A stretch of 64,000 nucleotides of DNA from Desulfotignum sp. (GCA_011390335.1 JAABSO010000007.1:1-64000); one strand, 5' to 3'. Shown: positions 8,558-17,193, counted from the first letter of the stretch. Made by a program: numbers and translations. The notes: generated by a model not told the origin, from the letters alone.

Positions 8558-10075
8558 ATGACTGCCAATCTCCCCATTTTGCTGGTGGATGTGCTGGGAT
8601 CCGTGGCCATGGTGGTGCTGGGGATCCTGTCCATATTCAAGGCAAAGTCCCTGCGGGACCAGGACCCGGACAATGCTGTTTTCCTGTACCTGCTGTGGAT
8701 CTGCGCCGGATTTACCATCTTTGCCGTATCCCGGTCCTTCAGCCATATCCTGCGCCAGTTTCTCGTGCTTACCGGCAGCGGGGACATCTGGCACGATATC
8801 GGGCCATATACCGGCGCCGTCAACACCATATCCTTCATGCTGGTGGGAACGGTGACCCTGTTTTTCAACCAGAGCTGGCGCATCAATGAAAAAATTCTGT
8901 CCGCCAAACAGAAACAGGAGGATACCAGTACCAAACTGCTGGAACTGAACCAGACCTTAGAGCAGAAAGTGGTGGAAAGAACTGAAATGCTCACCAGTTC
9001 CGAACATAGGGCCAGACGGATTTTTGAACACTCCCTGGATACCATTATGGTCACGGACCCGGGTTTCAATATCACGGAAATCAACCGGGCCGGTGTGGCC
9101 CTTACCGGATTTCAGAAAGCAGACATGCTGGACAAAAAAATGGGGCTCAAAGATTTTTTGACGGTCAAATCGGAACAGGAAAAGATCCTCCGCCTTCTTG
9201 AGACCCATGAATATATCCTGAACGAAGAAACCGATTTTCTGCGTGCCGACAGGTCCTGTGTCCGGGTACTCATCACGGGCGGCGTGGATTATGGCGCATT
9301 CGGCTGCGGCAAGACCTTTCATTTTATCATCAAGAACATCAATGATAAAAAACAGATGGAACAGCAGATCGCCCAGGCAGACAAACTTGCCGCATTAGGT
9401 GAATTATCCGCAGGGGTAGCCCACGAAATCAATAACCCTTTAGGTATCATCCTGGGATATACCCAGCTGATGCTCAAAAAACCCGGGGACCACGAAGAAG
9501 ATCTGAAAACCATTGAAAAGCATGTAAAAAACTGTAAGATTGTGGTATCTGACCTGTTGACCTTTTCCAGGAAAGGGTCAACAAAAATGCAGCCCATTGA
9601 TGTGTGCAAGGTAGTGGATGATGTGATCAGTTTTCTGGCCAACCATTCAGATTTCAGAAATGTTGTGGTCTTTCCTCCCAAACCATGCACCCGGCCTTTA
9701 AAAGTTTTCGGCAATGAACAGGAACTGGCCCAGGTCATCATCAATCTGATGATCAACGCCTGCCATGCCGTGGAAAAAACAGGCTGCATCCAGGTGGAAA
9801 CAGGCACAGATGACCAGGACCAGGTGTTGATAACGGTGAAAGACAACGGCACCGGTATCCGGGAAAAGGATTTTTCCCGGATATTTGACCCGTTTTTCAC
9901 CACCAAGCCCGTGGGCCAGGGTACCGGGCTGGGACTTTCCGTCGGGTACGGCATTATCCGGCGCCACGGAGGAGATATCACGGCCGGAAACAGAAAAGAA
10001 AAAGGTGCCGCCTTCACCATCAGCCTGCCCCGGGCCGGGGCGGCAGGCGATAACCCGGACAGGGAGAAAACCTGA
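8558..10075 (+). CDS. Membrane sensor histidine kinase with PAS domain (NtrB/AtoS-like)
   Basis: 505 residues. Three N-terminal hydrophobic segments (about 5-27, 42-62, 88-105) are followed by a coiled coil (115-148). A PAS domain follows (about 150-260), then HisKA with the phospho-acceptor His289 in LSAGVAHEINNP. The HATPase domain ends with DNGTGI and the TGLGLS box. It should phosphorylate the sigma-54 activator whose ATG overlaps its stop (TGATG). The signal may be redox state or a substrate of the oxidoreductase in the same operon; the PAS domain shows no obvious cofactor motif. Confidence 0.93.
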   Translation: MTANLPILLVDVLGSVAMVVLGILSIFKAKSLRDQDPDNAVFLYLLWICAGFTIFAVSRSFSHILRQFLVLTGSGDIWHDIGPYTGAVNTISFMLVGTVTLFFNQSWRINEKILSAKQKQEDTSTKLLELNQTLEQKVVERTEMLTSSEHRARRIFEHSLDTIMVTDPGFNITEINRAGVALTGFQKADMLDKKMGLKDFLTVKSEQEKILRLLETHEYILNEETDFLRADRSCVRVLITGGVDYGAFGCGKTFHFIIKNINDKKQMEQQIAQADKLAALGELSAGVAHEINNPLGIILGYTQLMLKKPGDHEEDLKTIEKHVKNCKIVVSDLLTFSRKGSTKMQPIDVCKVVDDVISFLANHSDFRNVVVFPPKPCTRPLKVFGNEQELAQVIINLMINACHAVEKTGCIQVETGTDDQDQVLITVKDNGTGIREKDFSRIFDPFFTTKPVGQGTGLGLSVGYGIIRRHGGDITAGNRKEKGAAFTISLPRAGAAGDNPDREKT

Positions 10076-11466
10076 TGACCGCTCATATCCTGGCAGTAGA
10101 TGATGAAAAGGACATGACCCGTCTGCTGAAACGCACCCTGGAATCAGAAATTGACTGCATGGTTTCCACGGCGTTTTCCGGGGAAATGGCGCTGAACATC
10201 CTGGAACAGGGTGCCTGGGATCTGGTGATATGCGATATCCGCATGCCGGGAATGGACGGATTTGCTTTGCTGGAACAGATCAAAAACCGGTTTCCCGATC
10301 TCACGGTGGTGATGCTCACGGCATTCGGCAATATCGATTCTGCCGTTACCGCCATTAAAAGCGGGGCCTATGATTTCATTGCCAAACCCTTTGAACAGGA
10401 TGAAATCATTTTCAAGATCCGCAAGGCCTTAGAGCGAAGCCGACTGCTTCTGGAAAACAAGCAGCTGCTCAAGGCCAGAGACAAAGACTTTGCCCCCTTG
10501 GTAGGTCACAGCCCGGCCATGGAAAAAGTGTTTGAAAAAATCGATCTGGTAGCCGGTTCCGATGTCACCGTGCTCATCACAGGAGAATCAGGCACCGGCA
10601 AAGACCTCACCGCACGGTCTATTCACCGCCGCAGTTTGCGCAGCAAAGCTGCCTTTGTTCCGGTAAACTGCCCCACCATTCCGGAACATATCCTGGAAAG
10701 CGAGCTGTTCGGTCATAAAAAAGGGGCGTTTACCAGCGCATTCCAGGACAAAAACGGATTGTTCCAGGAAGCAGATAAAGGCACAATTTTTTTAGATGAA
10801 ATCGGGGATATCGGGCTGTCCATCCAGACCAAGCTTTTGCGGGTGATCCAGGAAAAGGAAGTCAAGCCCTTAGGGGATACAAAGGTCCAGAAAGTGGACG
10901 TGCGCATCATTGCCTCCACCAACCAGGACCTCACACAAAAAATTGCCCAAAAAGAGTTCAGGGAAGACCTTTTCTACCGGCTGTCGGTCATCTCCATTGA
11001 ACTGCCGCCCCTGCGGGACCGCATTGAAGACATACCGCTTCTGGCAGAGCACCTGGTGGCCAAAAACTGTAAAAAACTGAACAAGCCTTTAAAGACCATT
11101 TCCGAGAATGTCATGGACCTGTTCTTGAAACACCCATGGAAGGGAAATGTCCGGGAACTGGAAAACGTGCTGGTCCAGGGAATCCTCTATGCCAGCGACG
11201 CGGTGATCCGCAGATCTGATATCCCTGTTTCCAAGGAGGACTCTGATGCCTGTCCTGATACCTGCCTGGACGGCCATATCATGGATATGCCTTATAAAGA
11301 GGCCAAGGAAACCATGCTCACCCGGTTCAACCATGACTATGTGGGCGTCATGCTGTCCAGGACCGGCGGCAATATTACCCGGGCAGCCGAACATTGCGGC
11401 CTGGACCGCCAGGCCCTGCAGCAGATCATGAAGCGGTTCGGCATTGATCCCGAAGATTTTCGGTAG
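10075..11466 (+). CDS. Sigma-54-dependent response regulator (NtrC/AtoC family)
   Basis: 463 residues. The receiver domain has phospho-acceptor Asp54 (ICDIRMPGMDG) with Thr82 and Lys104. The AAA+ domain has Walker A GESGTGKD at 170-177. A Fis-type helix-turn-helix lies at the C terminus (NITRAAEHCGLDRQALQQ). The sigma-54 contact loop reads GAFTSA (217-222) instead of GAFTGA, a Gly-to-Ser change. It is the likely activator of the -24/-12 promoters at 2195 and 11628, which bracket the operon that contains it. Confidence 0.94.
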   Translation: MTAHILAVDDEKDMTRLLKRTLESEIDCMVSTAFSGEMALNILEQGAWDLVICDIRMPGMDGFALLEQIKNRFPDLTVVMLTAFGNIDSAVTAIKSGAYDFIAKPFEQDEIIFKIRKALERSRLLLENKQLLKARDKDFAPLVGHSPAMEKVFEKIDLVAGSDVTVLITGESGTGKDLTARSIHRRSLRSKAAFVPVNCPTIPEHILESELFGHKKGAFTSAFQDKNGLFQEADKGTIFLDEIGDIGLSIQTKLLRVIQEKEVKPLGDTKVQKVDVRIIASTNQDLTQKIAQKEFREDLFYRLSVISIELPPLRDRIEDIPLLAEHLVAKNCKKLNKPLKTISENVMDLFLKHPWKGNVRELENVLVQGILYASDAVIRRSDIPVSKEDSDACPDTCLDGHIMDMPYKEAKETMLTRFNHDYVGVMLSRTGGNITRAAEHCGLDRQALQQIMKRFGIDPEDFR

Positions 11467-11475
11467 CCATGCATT

Positions 11476-11518
11476 TTGTGCAATATAATACATGCGCCGC
11501 ATATATTTTATTGCGCCA
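11476..11518. promoter_or_regulatory. 43-bp imperfect palindrome upstream of TauE gene
   Basis: A long dyad centred on base 11497, with 21-nt arms matching at 17 positions (perfect in the inner ATGCG-C-CGCAT). It starts 10 nt after the activator's stop codon and lies 110-150 bp upstream of the sigma-54 promoter at 11628, the usual distance for activator enhancer sites. Outer motifs TTGTGCAA and TTGCGCCA are near-palindromes 35 bp apart. No T-tract follows, so a rho-independent terminator is less likely. Confidence 0.45.
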
Positions 11519-11627
11519 CCCCCTTTTCTTACACACACAGATCGCACCTGTTATATGTTTCCATTTTTACCCAAAAATATTTGTAATATTAAATAGTTAA
11601 AAAATAACTCTACAGACAAATGGGCTA

Positions 11628-11643
11628 TGGCACCAATATTGCT
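11628..11643 (+). promoter_or_regulatory. Sigma-54 (-24/-12) promoter for the TauE/SafE gene
   Basis: TGGCACCAATATTGCT matches the consensus TGGCAC-N5-TTGCW exactly, with GG (11629-11630) and GC (11641-11642) 10 bp apart. Transcription should begin near 11654, giving a leader of about 90 nt before the AAAGGAGG ribosome site and ATG at 11746. Confidence 0.85.
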
Positions 11644-11745
11644 AAATAACTGGCAATGTGAATGTAATGAACCGGCTTACAAAAACTGTATCCGCGTTAA
11701 AACCCAATTAATTATTTTTTTTATGTATCAACCAAAGGAGGGAAA

Positions 11746-13059
11746 ATGATGGAGAACCGAACCAGGTTTTATCTTGCAACCGCGCTGATGATTGTGTTCT
11801 CTTTTGTGGCAGTGGCCATGGCCCAGACAGGCGCAGGCCTGACTACGCCGGGCATGTCTGACAAAATGAAGACAGCCATTGAATCAAGCCTTGAAGATCC
11901 GGAAATGGCCGCAAAAACCCGGGAAGTTATCACACCCGGAGATGAACCGGGATTCTTAGGGATCCCGGGGGCCCCTGACCCCAGCCTTATTCTGGGCTTT
12001 TTGTGGGCCATCTGGGTGGGCTGGATCTTTTCTACCGTGGGTGCCTTCGGCGGTATCATGGCCGGGGTGGGGCATATCACGATTTTCGGCCTGGCCGATT
12101 ATGCCAAATCCTTTGGCAAGGGCAACCCGGTGAACAACCTGCTTACCGACTCTATCCGGGTGTCAAACCAGTGGCTGGTGGGAATCAGCGGGCTGATCTC
12201 CTCACTGAACTATTACCGCATGGGACGTCTTGTTTTGCCCCTGGGTGTCTGTCTGGCCATCGGGGGAGTTGGCGGTTCCTGGCTGATACCGGAACTGACC
12301 GCAGGCAAGATTTCTCTGAAAGATTACATTGGAATTTTCGGACTGATCGTATTTGTTCTGGGCGGGTTTCTGATTTATGAGATGACCCCGAAAGGATCTG
12401 CCGGCAAAAAACAGGCCAAGGCAGCGGCCAAGGCTTTTGAAAAAGCAGCCAGAGAAAAAGCAGATACCTCTGACCAGGGCGTTAAAATCATCGAAGGGTC
12501 CTGGACCTTCATGTGGGTGGCTGTGGGCCTGGTGGTGCTGTCCGCCCTGTGGATCAACCTCGTTCCCGTAGCCAAATGGGTCGCCTATATTCTGGTGCTG
12601 GTGGGCTGGGGTATGGCTTTCAAGATCGGCAATATCCGGTTTACCTTTTACGGACAGGAATTTGCCTTCAAAGCCTATGTGCCCATGCTCGGTGGTATTT
12701 TCATCGCAGCCCTGGCCTCTTTTCTGGGTATTGGCGGCGGATTTCTCTATGTACCGTTTCTGACCTCCGTGGCTGGTCTGCCCATGTTCCTGGTGGCCGG
12801 CACCTCGGCCCTGGTCGTGCTGATAGGCATGATCGTATCCATCTTTTCCTATATGGTGGGCAAAGGTGTGGTCATTGCCTGGGGTTTCATCGGTGTCGAG
12901 CTGATTGGTATTTTCATCGGCTCCATGCTCGGGCCCCGCACTTCCAAATATATCCCGGAAAAAGTGCTCAAATGGATCTTCATCATTCTTGCCTTTTATG
13001 TGGGCATCCGATATACTACCAAAGGGTTTCTGGGATTTAGCCTGGTGCCGCCGTTTTAG
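11746..13059 (+). CDS. TauE/SafE-family anion exporter
   Basis: 437 residues. A signal-like first helix (MIVFSFVAVAMAQ) is followed by a periplasmic linker and about nine membrane helices in two repeats. The repeats carry the Gly-rich family motifs (VGAFGGIMAGVGH near 100; ASFLGIGGGFLYVPFL near 325-340). The two repeats are separated by a charged cytoplasmic loop (about 215-250). The family exports sulfite, sulfoacetate or other organosulfur anions. Its own sigma-54 promoter and position beside the molybdoenzyme operon suggest it moves that pathway's anionic substrate or product. AAAGGAGG precedes tandem ATGs at 11746/11749. Confidence 0.88.
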   Translation: MMENRTRFYLATALMIVFSFVAVAMAQTGAGLTTPGMSDKMKTAIESSLEDPEMAAKTREVITPGDEPGFLGIPGAPDPSLILGFLWAIWVGWIFSTVGAFGGIMAGVGHITIFGLADYAKSFGKGNPVNNLLTDSIRVSNQWLVGISGLISSLNYYRMGRLVLPLGVCLAIGGVGGSWLIPELTAGKISLKDYIGIFGLIVFVLGGFLIYEMTPKGSAGKKQAKAAAKAFEKAAREKADTSDQGVKIIEGSWTFMWVAVGLVVLSALWINLVPVAKWVAYILVLVGWGMAFKIGNIRFTFYGQEFAFKAYVPMLGGIFIAALASFLGIGGGFLYVPFLTSVAGLPMFLVAGTSALVVLIGMIVSIFSYMVGKGVVIAWGFIGVELIGIFIGSMLGPRTSKYIPEKVLKWIFIILAFYVGIRYTTKGFLGFSLVPPF

Positions 13060-13110
13060 TGGACAGAAGGTTGTGTATGCCTGAAATGTAAAGAGTATAA
13101 GGCATGTTTC

Positions 13111-13162
13111 AACGGGTGATCAGGGGTCGACCGCCGTTGGCTTCCTGTTCACCCGTTTTTTT
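13111..13162 (+). terminator. Rho-independent terminator after the TauE gene
   Basis: AACGGGTGA at 13111-13119 pairs with TCACCCGTT, and an inner CAGG/CCTG pair lies in the loop. The stem is followed directly by a run of T. It lies about 50 nt after the stop. It should reduce read-through into the small membrane gene at 13299, so that gene may have its own promoter. A second GC-rich hairpin without a T-tract (GGGGCCTGG/CCAGGCGCCCC) lies near 13222-13253. Confidence 0.8.
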
Positions 13163-13298
13163 GATAGGAAAACGCACCCACCGGAAAAATGCCCGGCATC
13201 AAACCAGACACCAACACAAATGAGGGGCCTGGAATTCCACCCCAGGCGCCCCCGGGAACAGACTGACAAGACTTCACGGGAAATTATATAAAAAGCAT

Positions 13299-13814
13299 AT
13301 GGATTCCATACAGGGCATACTCAATTTCATCGATCCGGTGCTGATCTATCCCTTCCGGATGTTTGACAACCCCATGGCAGGATGGTGGGTGGGCACTTTC
13401 TGCCTGGCGGCCTGGGCCGTGATCATCGGAGAGATCACCCTGGCCATAGCCGGACGGATCAACCGGTCTGCGGTGTCCACCAACCTGGATGATACCATGT
13501 ATTATCATGAACAATCCATGAAAGCCAAACAGGCCGGGGATGAAAAAGCCTATAAAGGCATCAACAAACTGGCCAACGAGGCCTATGGAAAATCCTTTTT
13601 CCTGCTCATGGCCATGGGCATGGCCGCCCTGTGGCCTGCCTTTTTTGCCGTTGCCTGGCTGGACGAACGGTTCGGAGATATCAGCTTCATCATGCCGGCC
13701 TGGACCGGGGGGCTGGAATTGAACTTTGTCGCCCCGTTCATCCTGATTTATATCTCGCTGCGGGTTGCCTGGGCCAAAACCAAAAAAAAAGTTCTCCCGG
13801 CTTTACAAGGCTGA
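13299..13814 (+). CDS. Hypothetical three-helix membrane protein downstream of TauE
   Basis: 171 residues. Hydrophobic segments lie at about 28-50, 100-120 and 140-158. A polar helical hairpin rich in Lys/Ala/Glu (about 60-95, YYHEQSMKAKQAGDEKAYKG) separates the first two. That arrangement (one helix, cytosolic coiled hairpin, two helices) loosely recalls EMC3/YidC-like membrane proteins, but no signature was verified. The ribosome site before the ATG is poor. The 3' end overlaps the convergent kinase gene by 12 bp. Confidence 0.75.
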   Translation: MDSIQGILNFIDPVLIYPFRMFDNPMAGWWVGTFCLAAWAVIIGEITLAIAGRINRSAVSTNLDDTMYYHEQSMKAKQAGDEKAYKGINKLANEAYGKSFFLLMAMGMAALWPAFFAVAWLDERFGDISFIMPAWTGGLELNFVAPFILIYISLRVAWAKTKKKVLPALQG

Positions 13815-15242
13815 ACACACCGCCTTGGCATGGTAAAAACCGGTAAAATCATTTCTGCCCACAAACCCCATCTCCAGACTCATATACCAGGCCGACACAA
13901 ACGTGCTTTTGTCCGCGCTCCACAGCCATTTCTGTTCCGCATCAAAGACCGGTGACATGCAGTGGTCCCGGCCCTTGGCCGGGGGCACGACAAGGGTGAG
14001 CAGTTCGTGGATGGTGGGCAGGCGCCATGCTGCATATCCCCCAAACTGCCGGAAGTTCAACTGTTCCACATAGGTTTTAGCCTGAAACCAGGTAACAGGA
14101 AACCAGGTGCCGGACTGCTGCCATACCAGGCCGGTATGCCTGTCATGCACCAGGCCGTCGCTGGACACAAAAAAATCCTTGACACTATATCGGCGGGGCT
14201 GCATGAACCGGTCCAGATCCAAAAAAGCACGGACCTGCTTCAAGGGGATTTTTTTTGGAACGGCACGCACCGGAAAAGGCCCTCTGATATCAGATTCTGG
14301 GTGCCCTGATCCCTGCCCGTCACTTTTTTCACCGCCGGAAACAGCCGGATCTCCTCCTGACTGCTGTAATTTTTCAGGCACATGATCACTTTCCTGTTCC
14401 AACCCTGACAGCAAGGAACAAATTTTCTCTTTTTTTGCCTTCCAGGCCAGGGCAAGGTCTTCCAGGTCCCGGCACATGGTATATGCTCCCTGAAACCGTC
14501 CGGCCGGATCCGGATCAAGGGCTTTGGCAAAAAACCGGTCCCAGGATTCATCCAGATCCGGGTTCATCTGCGATACCGGAGAACCGCTCTTTTGGGGCAG
14601 CCGGCCTGTGAGCATCTTGTACAACATGATACCCGCAGAATACAGGTCCGCTGTGAAATTTACCTTTTCCGGGTCTGCCTCCTGTTCCGGGGCAGCGTAA
14701 TAAGGGGAGCCCACCCTGGTGCTTCCATGCCACTTTCGCCATTCTCCCTGGCGCAGGGACAGGCCGAAATCACAAATTTTTACCGTATCCAGGTCTGTGA
14801 TCAACATATTGGCAGGCTTAATATCTCTGTGGATAATACCGAAAAAATGGAGGCACACAAGGCCTTTCAATATCTGAGTGGTATAAGGCACCGCTTTTTC
14901 AATGGGAACAACCCGGGTGTCATCCTCTTCAAAGGATTCACCCATAAGGGTTCCCAGGTTATTGCAAAAATAATCCATAATATAATACACTTGGTTTCCT
15001 GTCCGCCCGAAATCCAGGATATCCACCACATGGGGATGGCGGATGGCAGCCATGGTGACGGCTTCTTTGGTGAACATATCTTCCAGCTCTTTTCGTGGTG
15101 TAAGATCGGCCAGCAAAGAAGAAGGTTCCAGCAGCTTTAAGGCGGCTATTTTTTGTGTGACAGGATAGGCAATCTTATATACCCTGCCCATACCCCCTTT
15201 TCCCAGAAGGCCTGTGATGGTGAATCTTCCGATTTTTTTCAT
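13803..15242 (-). CDS. Eukaryotic-type Ser/Thr protein kinase with C-terminal DUF1566 domain
   Basis: 479 residues. The kinase domain (about 5-270) has the Gly-rich loop GLLGKGGMGRVY, Lys36, catalytic HRD at 138-140, Asn145 and DFG at 158-160, so it looks active. A low-complexity linker (about 285-345) leads to a DUF1566 (Lcl-type) domain (about 360-479; DRHTGLVWQQ, WRLPTIHELLTL, SAD near the end). No transmembrane segment separates the two, so the DUF1566 domain is predicted to be cytoplasmic. It lies 15 nt downstream of a phosphoesterase gene on the same strand, probably co-transcribed. Confidence 0.92.
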   Translation of the reverse strand: MKKIGRFTITGLLGKGGMGRVYKIAYPVTQKIAALKLLEPSSLLADLTPRKELEDMFTKEAVTMAAIRHPHVVDILDFGRTGNQVYYIMDYFCNNLGTLMGESFEEDDTRVVPIEKAVPYTTQILKGLVCLHFFGIIHRDIKPANMLITDLDTVKICDFGLSLRQGEWRKWHGSTRVGSPYYAAPEQEADPEKVNFTADLYSAGIMLYKMLTGRLPQKSGSPVSQMNPDLDESWDRFFAKALDPDPAGRFQGAYTMCRDLEDLALAWKAKKEKICSLLSGLEQESDHVPEKLQQSGGDPAVSGGEKSDGQGSGHPESDIRGPFPVRAVPKKIPLKQVRAFLDLDRFMQPRRYSVKDFFVSSDGLVHDRHTGLVWQQSGTWFPVTWFQAKTYVEQLNFRQFGGYAAWRLPTIHELLTLVVPPAKGRDHCMSPVFDAEQKWLWSADKSTFVSAWYMSLEMGFVGRNDFTGFYHAKAVCSAL

Positions 15243-15257
15243 CTCAATTTCTCTTTG

Positions 15258-16010
15258 TTATCCCCTTTCCACAGTATCAGCACCGACAGCCAGCTTTTCC
15301 GCATACATTTTCGGGATACCGGCAGCAATAATTTTTTTGCCGGTTTCAGCAAAAGGATAATCCACCGCCCTGACAGACAATTGGCGGGTTTGCGTGTCAT
15401 ACACCAGAAATTTGGCTTCAGGGGTTCCGTCCCTGGGCTGGCCCACACTGCCGGCATTGATGATATATTTTTTATTTTCATCAAGCTGCAGGACACCGGG
15501 GACCAGTTTGTCTTTTCCCAGGCAGGTACCGTCCCAGGAAATGATACCCAGATCATGGGTATGACCCACAAAGCAGATATGTTCCTTTAACCGATCCAGC
15601 TTCTGGATCAGTTTTTTTTCCGGCACCTGGAAAAGATATAAGAATACATTTGCAGGCGGTACACCATGGACAAACCGCAGGCCGTGTTTCACCAGGAAAA
15701 AGGGCAGTTTGCAGATTTTTGCAACAGCAGACCCGGACAATTGCGCCAGTGTTATTTTCAGGGCTTTCTGGGCCATGGGATTGAACCACTCCAGGCTGGC
15801 CCTGTTTTTTACAGCCATTTCATGGTTGCCCAGAACAGAAGCAATTTTATGCTCTGCCAACAGGTCCATGACCGCCTGAGAATCCGGGCCATATCCGATA
15901 TTATCCCCCAGGCAGATCACTTCATCCAGATGCAGGGTGCAAATTTCTGCCAGAACTGTCTGCAGGGCTTCAAGGTTGCCGTGAATATCTGACAATACGG
16001 CAATTTTCAT
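15258..16010 (-). CDS. Metallophosphoesterase (YfcE/ApaH-like)
   Basis: 250 residues from the ATG at 16010, chosen because AGGAGGT precedes it; an earlier in-frame start at 16067 lacks one. The calcineurin-type metal motifs are complete: DIHGN near the N terminus, GDNIGYG, GNHE and GHTHD. The family covers diverse phosphodiesterases and protein phosphatases. Location directly upstream of a Ser/Thr kinase raises the possibility of a role in reversing phosphorylation, but the sequence is closer to YfcE-like phosphodiesterases than to PPM or PPP protein phosphatases. Confidence 0.9.
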   Translation of the reverse strand: MKIAVLSDIHGNLEALQTVLAEICTLHLDEVICLGDNIGYGPDSQAVMDLLAEHKIASVLGNHEMAVKNRASLEWFNPMAQKALKITLAQLSGSAVAKICKLPFFLVKHGLRFVHGVPPANVFLYLFQVPEKKLIQKLDRLKEHICFVGHTHDLGIISWDGTCLGKDKLVPGVLQLDENKKYIINAGSVGQPRDGTPEAKFLVYDTQTRQLSVRAVDYPFAETGKKIIAAGIPKMYAEKLAVGADTVERG

Positions 16011-16144
16011 TGTATAAGTACCTCCTGTTTTTGCATCTTTTCCTCCACAGGGCAGCCGGTCAGGCATCCAGGCATGTTTTCATTATACCGGTCATGGGAT
16101 CGTATTTAAAGAAGGATGCAGCAAAAAAACGGCTGGCACATATC

Positions 16145-16188
16145 CTAACATTATTTTAACAAAACATTAAAGGTTTCCTAATGCAGAT
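16145..16188 (+). promoter_or_regulatory. Pho-box-like array of four 11-bp repeats upstream of pstB
   Basis: TAACA, TAACA, TAAAG and TAATG begin at 16146, 16157, 16168 and 16179, exactly 11 bp apart; the hexamers are CTAACA, TTAACA, TTAAAG, CTAATG with 5-bp spacers. This matches the tandem-repeat geometry of PhoB/PhoP operators (TTAACA-N5 in Bacillus PhoP). The array ends about 100 bp before the pstB start. Confidence 0.6.
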
Positions 16189-16287
16189 CAGCTAAATTAT
16201 CCTATTGTTGACTCCGGTTGGTGTTGCCATGCCCTGGTGCAAATGCTGTCATGCAACCTGTAAATTTTAAACATAAAGAAAGCTTCA

Positions 16288-17193
16288 ATGAATACAGATA
16301 ACACAACTGTCCAGGCAAAAGCCCGGCATACAGCTAAACAGAACGGACCGGAAAGCGCCCCTTCCCAGAAGCGCAGCCACCGTCTGGTAAATAAGGAAAA
16401 CCGGAACACTGTTGGGAAAAAAAACGTTGAAAATCCCAAAATGCGGTGCGAAGAGGTCAGTGTTTTTTATGACAACGGCGCCACAAAAGCCATAAATGCC
16501 GTGTCCCTGGACATTGGTTCCAATGAGGTCATCTCCATGATCGGTCCGTCCGGATGCGGCAAATCCACATTCATACGCTGTTTGAACCGCATGAATGACA
16601 CCATTGACGGCTGCAGGGTGGAAGGGCGCATCTTTCTGGAAGGCAAAAATATCTATGACAAGGATGTGGATGTGGTGCCGCTTCGGGCACAGATCGGCAT
16701 GGTTTTCCAGAAACCCAACCCTTTTCCCAAATCCATTTTTGATAATGTGGCCTATGGCCCCAGAATCCACGGACTTGTCACCAACCGGAGCGAAACAGAA
16801 GAGCTGGTGGAAAAATCACTGGTCCGGGCCGGTTTGTGGAACGAGGTCAAAGACCGGCTGGATCAGCCCGGTACAGGCCTGTCCGGGGGCCAGCAGCAGC
16901 GGCTGTGCATCGCCAGAACCATTGCCGTCAACCCGGAAGTGATTCTCATGGATGAGCCCTGTTCCGCATTGGATCCCATTGCCACGGCCATCATTGAAGA
17001 ACTGATTGATGAACTTCGCCGGGATTACTCCATTGCCATTGTCACCCATTCCATGCAGCAGGCATCCCGGGTATCCCAGCGTACCGCCTATTTCCACCTG
17101 GGAGATCTCATTGAAATCGGTCCCACGGAACAGATCTTCCTCAATCCTTTGCACCAGTTGACCCAGGATTACATCACCGGACGGTTCGGCTGA
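16288..17193 (+). CDS. pstB: Phosphate ABC transporter ATP-binding protein
   Basis: 301 residues with an unusual ~50-residue polar N-terminal extension before the ABC domain. It has Walker [10 protein letters not shown], a Q-loop in [13 protein letters not shown], the signature LSGGQQQR, Walker [14 protein letters not shown] and the switch His in [16 protein letters not shown] and SALDPIAT are characteristic of PstB. The other subunits (pstS, pstC, pstA) and phoU are not adjacent, so this is an orphan gene whose partners must be elsewhere. Upstream 11-bp repeats suggest phosphate-starvation control. An internal start closer to [13 protein letters not shown] is possible. Confidence 0.9.
   Translation: MNTDNTTVQAKARHTAKQNGPESAPSQKRSHRLVNKENRNTVGKKNVENPKMRCEEVSVFYDNGATKAINAVSLDIGSNEVISMIGPSGCGKSTFIRCLNRMNDTIDGCRVEGRIFLEGKNIYDKDVDVVPLRAQIGMVFQKPNPFPKSIFDNVAYGPRIHGLVTNRSETEELVEKSLVRAGLWNEVKDRLDQPGTGLSGGQQQRLCIARTIAVNPEVILMDEPCSALDPIATAIIEELIDELRRDYSIAIVTHSMQQASRVSQRTAYFHLGDLIEIGPTEQIFLNPLHQLTQDYITGRFG

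Noticed and set aside
11476..11518. Palindrome as an ordinary rho-independent terminator
   Set aside because: It is AT-rich in its outer arms and not followed by a T-run; enhancer-site placement fits better, though termination is not excluded.
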